Assembly: GCF_000449425.2 (NCBI RefSeq)
Contig: NZ_AVHW01000024.1
Span: 1-39,755 of the forward strand
Source: Clostridioides difficile CD160
GTDB lineage: Bacteria > Bacillota > Clostridia > Peptostreptococcales > Peptostreptococcaceae
DNA: 39,755 nt
Direction of reading: 5' to 3'
Every line of letters starts with the position of its first letter. Position 1 is the first letter of the stretch. Made by a program: the position numbers and the translations under genes. The notes beneath the pieces are model-generated. The model had not been told where the DNA came from. It did not search any database and worked only from the letters and a program-made list of their open reading frames with translations. Below, piece by piece: positions 7,517 through 14,963 of this stretch.

Positions 7517-7550
7517 CTTCAAAAGACTATAGTTATATAGTCTTTTGAAG
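7517..7550. other. Perfect 15-bp stem hairpin before the 157-residue gene
   Basis: CTTCAAAAGACTATA (7517-7531) and TATAGTCTTTTGAAG (7536-7550) enclose a 4-base loop. T-rich sequence follows only on the minus strand. On the plus strand the hairpin ends seven bases before the ribosome binding site of the gene at 7571. Confidence 0.6.
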
Positions 7551-7570
7551 AAAAATAGGAGTGTATAAAA

Positions 7571-8044
7571 ATGAATAATCAAAAAATTAAAAGATTTTTA
7601 AAAATAATAGATAAGAACATAGATAAAATCAAAGAAGAAGCTATTAAAACATATAAAGAAAGTTTTTTAGAAGAAAACAATAATATAAGAATACATATAA
7701 ATCTAGCAGGAAAAGTTGAAGCTCTAGCAGTTCCACACTTTTGTAAATATACAGAGGATATTTATGAAAGAGAAATCTTTGTTTGTGAATTTAATAAGGA
7801 AAAAATTAGTATTGACGAACTGCTTGGAGAACTCTATTATTTAAAGGACTACGAAGAATTTAAGAAATGGTGTAATGATGAAGAAGAAAATTTAAGCTGG
7901 TATAATTATAAAAAATTCAATGAAGATAATTTTGACGAGTTAGTTGAAAGACATATAGAAGATAGTTTATCAGATTTTTTAGAGGAATTAAATGAAAGCA
8001 TTGAAAATCGCAAAAAAGAATTGCAAGAAATAGTTGCAAACTAA
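7571..8044 (+). CDS. Acidic prophage accessory protein of unknown function, 157 aa
   Basis: A small acidic protein (Asp/Glu-rich, especially residues 95-157), helical at both ends, with a central beta segment (IRIHINLAGKVEALAVPHF). A TAGGAGTG site lies eight bases upstream. It is the last gene before the prophage edge and is followed by a strong terminator. Small acidic phage proteins can be DNA mimics or inhibitors of host enzymes, but nothing here proves that. No recognised family. Confidence 0.5.
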   Translation: MNNQKIKRFLKIIDKNIDKIKEEAIKTYKESFLEENNNIRIHINLAGKVEALAVPHFCKYTEDIYEREIFVCEFNKEKISIDELLGELYYLKDYEEFKKWCNDEEENLSWYNYKKFNEDNFDELVERHIEDSLSDFLEELNESIENRKKELQEIVAN

Positions 8045-8070
8045 GAAAAAAAGTATTATTATTAAAACAT

Positions 8071-8166
8071 ATAATATTATTTTTTAGATTAACTATGTGG
8101 GATTTAAATTGTTTTTTAATTTATTATGAAATAATATTATATCATTTTTTTAGATTAACTATATGG
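8071..8166 (+). repeat. Direct repeat near the prophage right end
   Basis: ATAATATTAT followed by TTTTTAGATTAACTATGTGG (8071-8100) recurs at 8131-8166 with one base change and a 5-base insertion. It could be arm-type binding sites for a recombinase or a decayed duplication. Confidence 0.4.
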
Positions 8167-8173
8167 AAGTGAA

Positions 8174-8206
8174 AACAGTACATTTAACTAAATGTACTGT
8201 TTTTTA
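8174..8206 (+). terminator. Rho-independent terminator at prophage end
   Basis: AACAGTACATTTA (8174-8186) pairs perfectly with TAAATGTACTGTT (8189-8201) and runs into T residues. It closes the accessory block. Confidence 0.75.
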
Positions 8207-8289
8207 TTACATTAAACACATATATTATAATCATGATACTTTTATAATTTATATTACTTTATACAGTGATAAATTGTCGTACTAAATTA

Positions 8290-8305
8290 CCCTAACCACA
8301 TGGAA
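8290..8305. other. Probable prophage/chromosome junction (attR region)
   Basis: Dehydrogenase-like coding sequence begins abruptly at about 8296, just after an in-frame stop at 8293-8295. Everything to the left is phage-type or non-coding. The exact core cannot be set without the other junction. Confidence 0.45.
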
Positions 8306-8646
8306 TGGAACATCCTGTAAGTGGTCTTAGAGATGTAATGCATGGAAAAGGACTTGCAGCTTTGACTCCAAGTATTGTAGAAAGTTCATGGGATAGTGAT
8401 ATTGAAAGATTTGGGAAGATATCAAAGATATTAGGAGGAACTTGTGCAGAAGATTGTTTAGATGTAATTAGAAATTTCCTTAAAAAAATAGATTTAGATA
8501 TAAAACTAAGTGATTTGGGTGTTGAAAAATCAGATATAGACTGGTTAACTGATAATTGCATGAAAATATCAGCTGCAAATATTAAGAGACATCCAAAAAC
8601 TTTTAATAAGGAACAAATAAGGGAAATATACCACAAATCTCTATAA
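8296..8646 (+). pseudogene. 3' fragment of an iron-containing alcohol dehydrogenase gene
   Basis: The fragment encodes about 116 residues starting HGMEHPVSGLRDVMHGKGLA. This is the region of group III (Fe-dependent) alcohol dehydrogenases with metal-binding histidines (HGMEHP and DVMHGKGLA), followed by the helical C-terminal domain. The N-terminal NAD-binding domain (about 260 residues) is missing, and an in-frame stop precedes the fragment at 8293-8295. No ribosome site precedes the internal ATG at 8305. The simplest reading is that prophage integration split the gene, with the 5' part at the far end of the prophage. The fragment alone cannot be an active enzyme. Confidence 0.75.
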
Positions 8647-8847
8647 CTTAACATTATGTATTTAATTTTAAGGTAAAAAAATTTATTATCAGCAAGAAAC
8701 TTATAACTGATAGTGTACATATAGTAAATTTATCTTAAACTTTTATTTTACTTTCTAATAAATAAAGAGGGTTAAAAAAGGGAAGATTAACTAAGTAATA
8801 TTTTATAAAAATCTTCAATTTAAAAACTTTAAGTAGAGGTGAAATAA

Positions 8848-9870
8848 ATGTTTAATCCCAAAAGAATAATATTCGAAAAAGGTACCTTAGATACTGATGT
8901 CGGTAAAAATATATATGATAAGTTTAAAGATAAAAAAGATGTAGAGATAATTAATATATCCTCAAATAGAATTAAGGAACATATTCCAGGTGAAAATCTA
9001 TATGAACAATACAGAAGTGGAAAACAGACCATGGTAGTTGGGATTAGGAAAAGTATGAAGTTTCAAACATGTAAACCTTCTGCTAATTATCAACTACCAC
9101 TTGTTAGTGGATGTATGGGAAGATGTGAATATTGTTATTTAAACACACAATTAGGTGATAAACCATTTATAAGGGTATTTGTAAATATAGATGAAATACT
9201 TGAACAAACAAAGAAATATATTGAAGATAGAAAACCACAAGTTACTATATTTGAAGGTGCAGCTACATCAGATCCAGTTCCAGTAGAACCATATACTAAT
9301 TCATTGAAAAAAACAATAGAATTTTTTGGAAGAGAAGAAAAAGGAAGATTTAGATTTGTTACTAAATACAGTGATGTAGATAGCTTATTGGATGCCAAAC
9401 ATAATAATCATACAGAAATACGATTCAGTATAAACACTCCTAGAATTATAGATGGGCATGAGCATTATACAGCATCTGCTAATAAAAGAATAGAATCAGC
9501 TGTAAAACTTGCTAAAGCTGGCTATCAGATTGGTTTTATAATAGCACCTGTGTTTCTATATGAAGGTTGGAAAGAAGAATATAGAAGTCTTATTAGAAAC
9601 ATAAAAGAAGCTTTACCAAAGGATTTTGATAGAAAAATTATATTTGAAGTTATATCTCATAGATATACTACTAAAGCGAAGAATAGAATATTAGAAATTT
9701 ATCCAGACACATTGTTGCCAATGGAAAATGAAGATAGAAAGTTTAAATATGGTCAATTTGGATATGGCAAGTATGTGTATGATAAAGAACAAATAGATGA
9801 TATGAAAGATTTTTTTCATAAGGAGATAAATGAAGTATTTGAAAATAGTTTAATAAAATATATAATATAG
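8848..9870 (+). CDS. splB: Spore photoproduct lyase (radical SAM DNA repair enzyme)
   Basis: A 340-residue protein that repairs the thymine dimer 'spore photoproduct' during germination. Radical SAM cluster cysteines are Cys89, Cys93 and Cys96 (CMGRCEYC). Family blocks YRSGKQT, SAN/SAEY-type, GRFRFVTKY, LLDAKHN, RFSIN, GWKEEY and YGQFGYGKYVY are all present, and length is normal. In the B. subtilis enzyme the H-atom donor Cys141 lies in FEASCTSD. Here the same place reads FEGAATSD, so that position is Ala139. The only other cysteine is Cys75 (FQTCKPSA), where B. subtilis has Ser. The start has AGAGGTG upstream, and a terminator overlaps the stop. Confidence 0.93.
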   Translation: MFNPKRIIFEKGTLDTDVGKNIYDKFKDKKDVEIINISSNRIKEHIPGENLYEQYRSGKQTMVVGIRKSMKFQTCKPSANYQLPLVSGCMGRCEYCYLNTQLGDKPFIRVFVNIDEILEQTKKYIEDRKPQVTIFEGAATSDPVPVEPYTNSLKKTIEFFGREEKGRFRFVTKYSDVDSLLDAKHNNHTEIRFSINTPRIIDGHEHYTASANKRIESAVKLAKAGYQIGFIIAPVFLYEGWKEEYRSLIRNIKEALPKDFDRKIIFEVISHRYTTKAKNRILEIYPDTLLPMENEDRKFKYGQFGYGKYVYDKEQIDDMKDFFHKEINEVFENSLIKYII

Positions 9871-9900
9871 CAAATCTTTAGATAAGATTTGCTATATTTT
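9866..9900 (+). terminator. Terminator of splB
   Basis: TATAGCAAATCTT (9866-9878) pairs with AAGATTTGCTATA (9884-9896) and runs into T residues. The left arm includes the splB stop codon. Confidence 0.8.
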
Positions 9901-10053
9901 ATGTTTATATGTATTTTATTTGCTTAAAAAGTGATAAAACTCAGTACTATTATATAAAAAATTAAAAAGGGCATTGTATATCAAGAACATTTTTTTTAGT
10001 TTTGATAATATAAAGGTATAAGATTAATAAAAATATTAGGAGGTACTTATAAC

Positions 10054-10965
10054 TTGCATGCATGGGAATCTATTCAAATCACATTAGACTTAATAGAAGA
10101 AAAGTTATCAGAAGAAATATCAATTAGTAAACTAGCAAATGAGGCAAACTTATCACCATTTTATTATCAAAGACTATTTAAAAGATTAGTAAATAAAACC
10201 GTAATGGAGTATATAAAACTTCGTCGTCTTGCAAAAGCTTCTGAACATTTAGCAGAACATAAGAATCGTATACTTGATGTAGCCTTAAGTTTTGGATTTG
10301 AAAGCCATGAGACGTTTACACGTGCTTTTAAAAAAGCATATGGATTAACTCCAGAAGAATATAGAGCAAATCCAGTAAAACTCAATCAATTTGTTAAGCC
10401 AGAATTAATTTTAAATTACATTATGGTTGATGAAGGCGTGCCATTAATTGCAGATGATATAGTAATTGAAGTAACTCGCAGAAAATTGAGTAATCCAAGG
10501 ACTTTTATTGGAATAGAGGGAGAAATACCTATTTGTCAATTAATGGGAGGTGAAACAACTGGTATCGCAACAGCAAAGGAATTATGGATGGAACTTGGAA
10601 ATCAAAAACATAATATACCAAATAAAATCCCAGATGGAAATGAATTTGCTGCTCTTTATATGGGAAATGCAAAAGAAGGAAATTGTATGTATATGGCAGG
10701 TATAGAAGTGGAGCCAGGTACATCGGTGGAAGGATACAGTACTTTTGAGTTACCAGCTAAAGAGTATTTAGTATGTGGATTTGAAGCAGAAAATTTTAAT
10801 GAGTTAGTTGATTCAGCTGTCTTTAAAGCGGATAAGTTTATGGAAAGATGGATGAAGAATCATAATTTAATAGCCACTGATTTTGCGATTGAAATGTATT
10901 ATCCTACTACACCTGAAGTGGCATATATGGAACATTGGACTATTCCAGTATCTATTGGACAATAG
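10054..10965 (+). CDS. AraC-family regulator with GyrI-like effector-binding domain
   Basis: A 303-residue protein starting at TTG (10054) with AGGAGG ten bases upstream. The ATG at 10058 is out of frame. The N-terminal 108 residues are a double-HTH AraC/XylS DNA-binding domain (SISKLANEANLSPFYYQRLFKR and DVALSFGFESHETFTRAFKK). The rest is a GyrI/BmrR-like ligand-binding domain (VTRRKLSNPRTFIGIEGEI to the C-terminus). This architecture (Rob/SoxS-with-GyrI) senses small hydrophobic molecules. The DUF3788-like gene follows at once, so the two probably share a transcript. Confidence 0.85.
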   Translation: MHAWESIQITLDLIEEKLSEEISISKLANEANLSPFYYQRLFKRLVNKTVMEYIKLRRLAKASEHLAEHKNRILDVALSFGFESHETFTRAFKKAYGLTPEEYRANPVKLNQFVKPELILNYIMVDEGVPLIADDIVIEVTRRKLSNPRTFIGIEGEIPICQLMGGETTGIATAKELWMELGNQKHNIPNKIPDGNEFAALYMGNAKEGNCMYMAGIEVEPGTSVEGYSTFELPAKEYLVCGFEAENFNELVDSAVFKADKFMERWMKNHNLIATDFAIEMYYPTTPEVAYMEHWTIPVSIGQ

Positions 10966-10979
10966 AAAGGGTGATGAAT

Positions 10980-11396
10980 ATGGAGTGGCAAGATATGTTT
11001 TTTCAAGATAATAAACCAACACTTGAGCAAATCAAAACATTTATCAATAGCCCATTATGGGACAAGCTAAACAACATCTTGACTTCAACTTATAATGTAG
11101 AGCCTAAACTTGAATATAGTAAATGTTCAATGCAAAGAGGTTGGAATATAAAGTACAAAAAAAGAGGTAAATCATTATGTACTTTATACCCACAAGAAGG
11201 TTCTTTTAAAGCTTTGGTTATTGTAAATGAGAGTAATAGAGTAGAAGTCGATTTATTTATCAATACCTGTTGTGATTATATTAAACAAATATACAACGAA
11301 ATAAATTTTTTTAATGGCAGTAAGTGGTTAATGATTCAAATAAATAATATATCTATATTGAATGATACACTTGAACTAATTAAATTTAGAGTCTAG
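10980..11396 (+). CDS. DUF3788-like small protein
   Basis: The open frame reaches back to 10935 inside the AraC gene, but AAAGGGTG just upstream points to ATG 10980 (or 10974), giving 139 residues beginning MEWQDMFFQDNKPTLEQI. The sequence (GWNIKYKKRGKSLCTLYP, then FKALVIVN and the C-terminal KWLMIQI) matches my recollection of DUF3788 proteins, which often sit next to AraC or GyrI-like regulators. Biochemical role is unknown. A terminator follows at 11403-11433. Confidence 0.65.
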   Translation: MEWQDMFFQDNKPTLEQIKTFINSPLWDKLNNILTSTYNVEPKLEYSKCSMQRGWNIKYKKRGKSLCTLYPQEGSFKALVIVNESNRVEVDLFINTCCDYIKQIYNEINFFNGSKWLMIQINNISILNDTLELIKFRV

Positions 11397-11402
11397 GATA
11401 TG

Positions 11403-11445
11403 AAACAGGATGATTTATATACTCATCCTGTTTGCATATTAATTT
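11403..11445 (+). terminator. Terminator after the DUF3788-like gene
   Basis: AAACAGGATGA (11403-11413) pairs with TCATCCTGTTT (11423-11433), followed by a moderately T-rich stretch. Confidence 0.65.
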
Positions 11446-11522
11446 TTCATAACTTATAGAAATTAGAGAAGCTTTTGTATATTAATTTTTCATAATATTA
11501 TATAGATTTAATTTATCAATTA

Positions 11523-12131
11523 TTATTTAAACTGATTTGATATAGATTTTAAATATATATTTTTTCCTCTATCAGTAAGAGACATAAAAAGAATACTCCA
11601 TAAACAGTTTAGAGTACTTTCTATACTGTCATGTTCATCAAGTTCTTTAGTACCAACTGGTTTATATATAAGTATTGTTAAAATACATTCAATAATATTT
11701 TCTAGTTGGTTAGGAATGTTACATTCCTGAATTAAATTAGAGTTTTGAAGATTGATAAAGCTTTCTTTTAAAAACTGCTTAAGTTCCTTTATAAAATCAA
11801 GCTGAAATCTATATATTTTAGGGCTTATTTGAGATAACTGGTCATAATGCTTAAAATAGTATGCATTCTCATTTTGAATATTTAGTGAATTTAAAAATAA
11901 ATTATTTAAATCCTGTAAGGATTTAGGCATATCTATTTTTTTATAGTTTTTGTGTTTGTATTCAACTACTTCTTCAATCAAATCTTCCTTTTTTTTAAAA
12001 TAATAAGTTAAGTTACCTACACTCATTCCCAAAGCATCAGCAACATTTCTCATAGATACATTGTTATAGCCATATTCATTAAATAAGTCACGAGCTTTAA
12101 TTAAAATATCCACTTTTGTCTGTTTTGCCAT
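11523..12131 (-). CDS. TetR-family transcriptional repressor
   Basis: A 202-residue regulator. The N-terminal HTH (residues about 8-55: ILIKARDLFNEYGYNNVSMRNVADALGMSVGNLTYYFKKKEDL, shown in part as the family signature) is canonical TetR. The remaining helical domain is the ligand/dimerisation part and has no recognisable ligand signature. The start ATG at 12131 has GGAGG upstream. It is divergent from the aldo-keto reductase gene, with overlapping promoters and two palindromes in the 124-bp gap, so it very probably represses both genes. Confidence 0.88.
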   Translation of the reverse strand: MAKQTKVDILIKARDLFNEYGYNNVSMRNVADALGMSVGNLTYYFKKKEDLIEEVVEYKHKNYKKIDMPKSLQDLNNLFLNSLNIQNENAYYFKHYDQLSQISPKIYRFQLDFIKELKQFLKESFINLQNSNLIQECNIPNQLENIIECILTILIYKPVGTKELDEHDSIESTLNCLWSILFMSLTDRGKNIYLKSISNQFK

Positions 12132-12168
12132 ATTGAATCCTCCAATAAAAATTTATGATAACATTTAT

Positions 12169-12220
12169 TTGACATTTTAGTACATTCGTACTACAATGTC
12201 AAGTAAAGTACGAGTGTACT
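12169..12220. promoter_or_regulatory. Overlapping face-to-face promoters with two TetR-type operators
   Basis: The plus-strand promoter is TTGACA (12169-12174), 17 bp, TACAAT (12192-12197). The minus-strand promoter is TTGACA (12202-12197), 17 bp, TAAAAT (12179-12174). The palindrome TAGTACATTCGTACTA (12178-12193) lies inside both. A second, AGTACGAGTGTACT (12207-12220), lies 28 bp away centre to centre. Confidence 0.8.
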
Positions 12221-12255
12221 AAAATAATATTTAAGTTATATTGGGAGGTTTTACA

Positions 12256-13221
12256 ATGAGATACAAAAAAGATAATTTAGAACTTTATAAACTTGGACTA
12301 GGTTGTGGAGGTATGATACACCTTGATAATAAAGCTGAAAATATAGCTACAATACATGAAGCTTTAGATAGTGGTATCAATATGTTAAACACAGCTGATT
12401 TTTATGGAGCAGGTCAAAGTGAAATGATAATAGGTGAAGCTCTTAAGGGCAGAAAAAGAGAAGAGGCTTTTGTATCTGTAAAAACGGGGGCTCTTGTTGC
12501 ACCTAATGGTCAAATGTATGGTCTTGATGTCAATCCTTTTAATATAAAAAATCATGTAGCACAGACTCTTAAGAGATTAAATCTAGATTACATAGACCTT
12601 TATCAGCCTGCAAGGATAGATTTAGCAATACCAGTAGAAGAGACTATTGGAGCTATTTCTGACTTAGTAAAAGAAGGATATATAAAACATATAGGTATTA
12701 CTCAAGTTGATGAAGAGATTTTAAGAAGAGCTAATAGGGTTCACCATATAAGCCTTATAGAAGCGGAGTATTCTTTATTTAATAGAGATATAGAAAAAAA
12801 TATATTACCAACTGCTAGAGAATTAGGAGTAGGGGTTGTTGCTTTTGGGGCTCTTGCTCATGGTCTTTTAAGTGGAGTATGCTCAAAATCTAATGCTCAA
12901 AGATATAAATGGATACCTTTATTCTCTGATGAAAATATAGATAGAAATCTTGAACTTGTAGAGAATTTAAGAGAAATAGCAAATGAAAAAGAAGCTACTA
13001 TTCCACAAATAGCTCTTGCATGGGTTTTATCAAAAGGTGATGATATTATAACTTTAGTTGGAGCATCAAGAAGGGTTACATTAGAGGACTCTTTAAAAGC
13101 TAAAGACATTAAATTGAGCGATGAAGATATAAGAAGAATTGAAAATACTATAGACAAGAATAAAATTTTAGGTGCAAGTTTTCCAAATATGAGGTTTAAG
13201 AATGGTAAGGTAGTTAGGTAG
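12256..13221 (+). CDS. Aldo/keto reductase
   Basis: A 321-residue NAD(P)H-dependent carbonyl reductase of the (beta/alpha)8 AKR superfamily. The frame opens at a TTG at 12241, but ATG 12256 follows GGGAGG and starts the family-typical protein (MRYKKDNLELYKLGLGCGGM). NTADFYG (45-51) carries the active-site Tyr50, and Lys76 lies in VSVKTG. The position where most AKRs have the catalytic His (YYQHR) reads YQPAR here, a known feature of one AKR subgroup. The Asp usually before TA-x-x-Y is Asn45. The C-terminal GASRRVTLEDSLKA is cofactor-phosphate-binding type. The divergent TetR gene probably controls it. Confidence 0.9.
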   Translation: MRYKKDNLELYKLGLGCGGMIHLDNKAENIATIHEALDSGINMLNTADFYGAGQSEMIIGEALKGRKREEAFVSVKTGALVAPNGQMYGLDVNPFNIKNHVAQTLKRLNLDYIDLYQPARIDLAIPVEETIGAISDLVKEGYIKHIGITQVDEEILRRANRVHHISLIEAEYSLFNRDIEKNILPTARELGVGVVAFGALAHGLLSGVCSKSNAQRYKWIPLFSDENIDRNLELVENLREIANEKEATIPQIALAWVLSKGDDIITLVGASRRVTLEDSLKAKDIKLSDEDIRRIENTIDKNKILGASFPNMRFKNGKVVR

Positions 13222-13238
13222 GATAGTATTTAATTTTT

Positions 13239-13267
13239 AAGCCACTCTTTCACAGGGTGGCTTTTTA
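13239..13267 (+). terminator. Terminator of the aldo/keto reductase gene
   Basis: AAGCCAC (13239-13245) pairs with GTGGCTT (13257-13263) and is followed by T residues. Confidence 0.75.
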
Positions 13268-13321
13268 CACTCAGTTAAATAAACCAATATATAAGTTGCA
13301 AATAATCTAATAAACTTCAAT

Positions 13322-13714
13322 TTACTTTATTTTTCGACACTCTTTACAATTAAGTCCACACATGTTTTTTTCTTGCATATTTATGGCTCCCCAATTAGCA
13401 AATTGTTGTAAAATAGGCACAATACTTTTACCTTTGCTTGTCAATGTATATTCAACTTTTGGAGGGATTTCATTATATTGTTTACGATGAACAATACCAT
13501 CAGATTCTAAATCCTTTAATGATTGAGCTAACATAGTGTTTGTAATTCCATCTAATTTTCTTTTTATGCTACTATATCTAATAGGATTATCAACTGCCAA
13601 CATACATATAATAGGTAATTTCCACTTACCACCAACAATATCTAAAGCATAACGTATTGGACAGGTTAATTCTTCAATATTTGTAGCCATATTCTTTTCA
13701 TTATCTAAACTCAT
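13322..13714 (-). CDS. HxlR-family winged-helix regulator
   Basis: A 130-residue MarR-like regulator of the HxlR family. The signature CPIRYALDIVGGKWKLPII begins at Cys18, the cysteine often redox- or aldehyde-sensitive in this family, followed by YSSIKRKLDGITNTMLAQSL (recognition helix region) and KVEYTLTSKG (wing). The C-terminus carries an additional Cys-rich motif (CGLNCKEC), which might bind metal or sense oxidants. It is divergent from the flavin-binding gene at 13855, with an inverted repeat between, so control of that gene is likely. Confidence 0.88.
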   Translation of the reverse strand: MSLDNEKNMATNIEELTCPIRYALDIVGGKWKLPIICMLAVDNPIRYSSIKRKLDGITNTMLAQSLKDLESDGIVHRKQYNEIPPKVEYTLTSKGKSIVPILQQFANWGAINMQEKNMCGLNCKECRKIK

Positions 13715-13758
13715 TATAATTACTCCTTATTTATAGTAGTATCTTTTTTATACTTTAT

Positions 13759-13787
13759 CAGAAAAAACTGCATACTTGTTTTTTCTG
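13759..13787. promoter_or_regulatory. Inverted repeat, probable HxlR operator
   Basis: CAGAAAAAAC (13759-13768) and GTTTTTTCTG (13778-13787) form a perfect 10-bp inverted repeat with a 9-bp centre. It is midway between the divergent HxlR and flavoprotein genes. Confidence 0.55.
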
Positions 13788-13854
13788 TATTTTATATTAA
13801 AATTATATCAAAGGATAATCCTTAATACAAGTATTTAAAAGGGGTGTAAAAATT

Positions 13855-14250
13855 ATGAAAGTATTAGAATTTTTGAACAAAGCAGGAGTTTATTATTTAG
13901 CAACAGCTGATGAGAACAATCAGGCACATGTGCGTCCTCTAGGATTTGTTATGGAGTATGATGGCAAACTTACATTTTGCACATCTAATCAAAAAGATAT
14001 GTTTAAGCAACTTATTTTTAATCCAAAGCTTGAGCTTTGCTGTATAGACCAAAAACTTAATACTCTACGTATTTTGGGTGAAGCAGTATTCGTTACATCA
14101 AAAGAAACACAAGCTAAGGCACTTGAAATAATGCCAAGTTTAGGTCAGATGTACTCTGTAGGAGATGGCAAATTTGAAATATTCTCTATTGATAAGGCAA
14201 AAGTTAGTTGTTGTTCAATGAGTGGGAAAAAGATTGATGTAGAGCTTTAA
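13855..14250 (+). CDS. Pyridoxamine 5'-phosphate oxidase-like (FMN split-barrel) protein
   Basis: A 131-residue flavin-binding protein (EFLNKAGVYYLATADENNQAHVRPLGF is the family opening; the rest is a split barrel). Members of this family bind FMN or F420 and act as small oxidoreductases or stress proteins, not true PNPOx enzymes. AAGGGGTG precedes the ATG. It lies next to the divergent HxlR regulator, an arrangement often seen with electrophile/oxidative stress enzymes. Substrate unknown. Confidence 0.85.
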   Translation: MKVLEFLNKAGVYYLATADENNQAHVRPLGFVMEYDGKLTFCTSNQKDMFKQLIFNPKLELCCIDQKLNTLRILGEAVFVTSKETQAKALEIMPSLGQMYSVGDGKFEIFSIDKAKVSCCSMSGKKIDVEL

Positions 14251-14656
14251 TTATAATGGAATCGATATCCATAGTGAAAATGAAGAAAACGTTACTACTG
14301 AAATGTTGATAAATTTAACTTAAATTCAATAAAAAAGATTTTTAAGTAATAAATTTGTAAAAATCTTTAGTTATTAGATTTGTATTTCGACCATGAGATA
14401 CTGTTTTGAATAATTACATAATAGAAATAAGAACAATTAAAATTTATTTTATAATTCAGTAGACTTCCTTTTAAAAAATATTTTAACTACAAATGATTTT
14501 TCTGTAATATGAAGAAAATATGATGAGTATAAAAAATTGCTACTTACTTATTTATATATTTTTATATATAAATAATAAGTAGCATGATTTTCTAAATTAA
14601 TAGTGATAGAATATAAATTAATAGATAAGATATAATTTTAAAAGGAGTGATATAAA
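14251..14656 (+). other. 406-bp gap: two hairpins, no gene seen
   Basis: AAAGATTTTTA (14334-14344) pairs with TAAAAATCTTT (14358-14368), a weak terminator for the preceding gene. A long imperfect AT-rich hairpin spans 14539-14583 (outer arms GCTACTTA and TAAGTAGC), with an A-run on its left that reads as a T-tract on the minus strand. No ORF with a ribosome site is visible. Confidence 0.5.
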
Positions 14657-14863
14657 ATGAGCAAATATAGTTCTCTATGGGAATATGTCAAGAAAAATGG
14701 TAATCAATCATTTAAATTAACTTTTGAAGAAATAAAGGATATTGCAGGAATAGAGATAGACCATTCGTTTTTAAAATATAAAAAAGAATTAAATGAATAT
14801 GGATACCAAGTAGGAAAAATCTCTTTAAAAGAAAAGACTGTTATTTTTAATAAAATTGATTAA
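14657..14863 (+). CDS. Small conserved protein, 68 aa
   Basis: It starts after an AAAGGAGTG site. The protein (MSKYSSLWEYVKKNGN, then FEEIKDIAGIEIDHSFLKYKKEL) resembles short conserved proteins found in many Firmicutes. The helix containing IAGI-x-IDHSFL is characteristic, but function is not established. The last codons are ATT GAT TAA, and the TTGAT they include is exactly the sequence after which an IStron-like end begins. The stop codon is thus the first three bases of that element. Confidence 0.65.
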   Translation: MSKYSSLWEYVKKNGNQSFKLTFEEIKDIAGIEIDHSFLKYKKELNEYGYQVGKISLKEKTVIFNKID

Positions 14864-14920
14864 AAAATAGCTATGTGCACTTGTGACTTTAGTCATGGGA
14901 GGTTCGGTAAGCTATTAATA
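14856..14920 (+). mobile_element. Orphan IS605/IStron-type end remnant after TTGAT
   Basis: TTGAT followed by TAAAAAATAG is identical to the left junction of the IStron at 39358. An inner hairpin (CTTGTGAC-TTTA-GTCATGGG, 14880-14899) sits inside an outer stem (AATAGCT 14866-14872 with AGCTATT 14910-14916), the same two-stem layout as at 39370-39411. No intron core or transposase follows. Confidence 0.6.
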
Positions 14921-14963
14921 ATTACATATAATAAAATAATTTGTATTGACTAACATTAAAACC

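Noticed and set aside
8290..8305. tRNA-type attachment site
   Set aside because: No tRNA-like sequence is at the junction; the flanking coding sequence is a dehydrogenase fragment.
8292..8720. 142-codon minus-strand ORF
   Set aside because: It is the antisense shadow of the alcohol dehydrogenase fragment, with no ribosome site.
10935..10979. Longer N-terminus of the DUF3788-like protein
   Set aside because: It would overlap the AraC gene and has no ribosome site; the GGGTG site points to 10980 (or 10974).
14539..14583. Terminator of an unseen minus-strand gene
   Set aside because: The hairpin has a T-tract on the minus strand, but no leftward gene ends here; MATE has its own terminator at 14964-15003.
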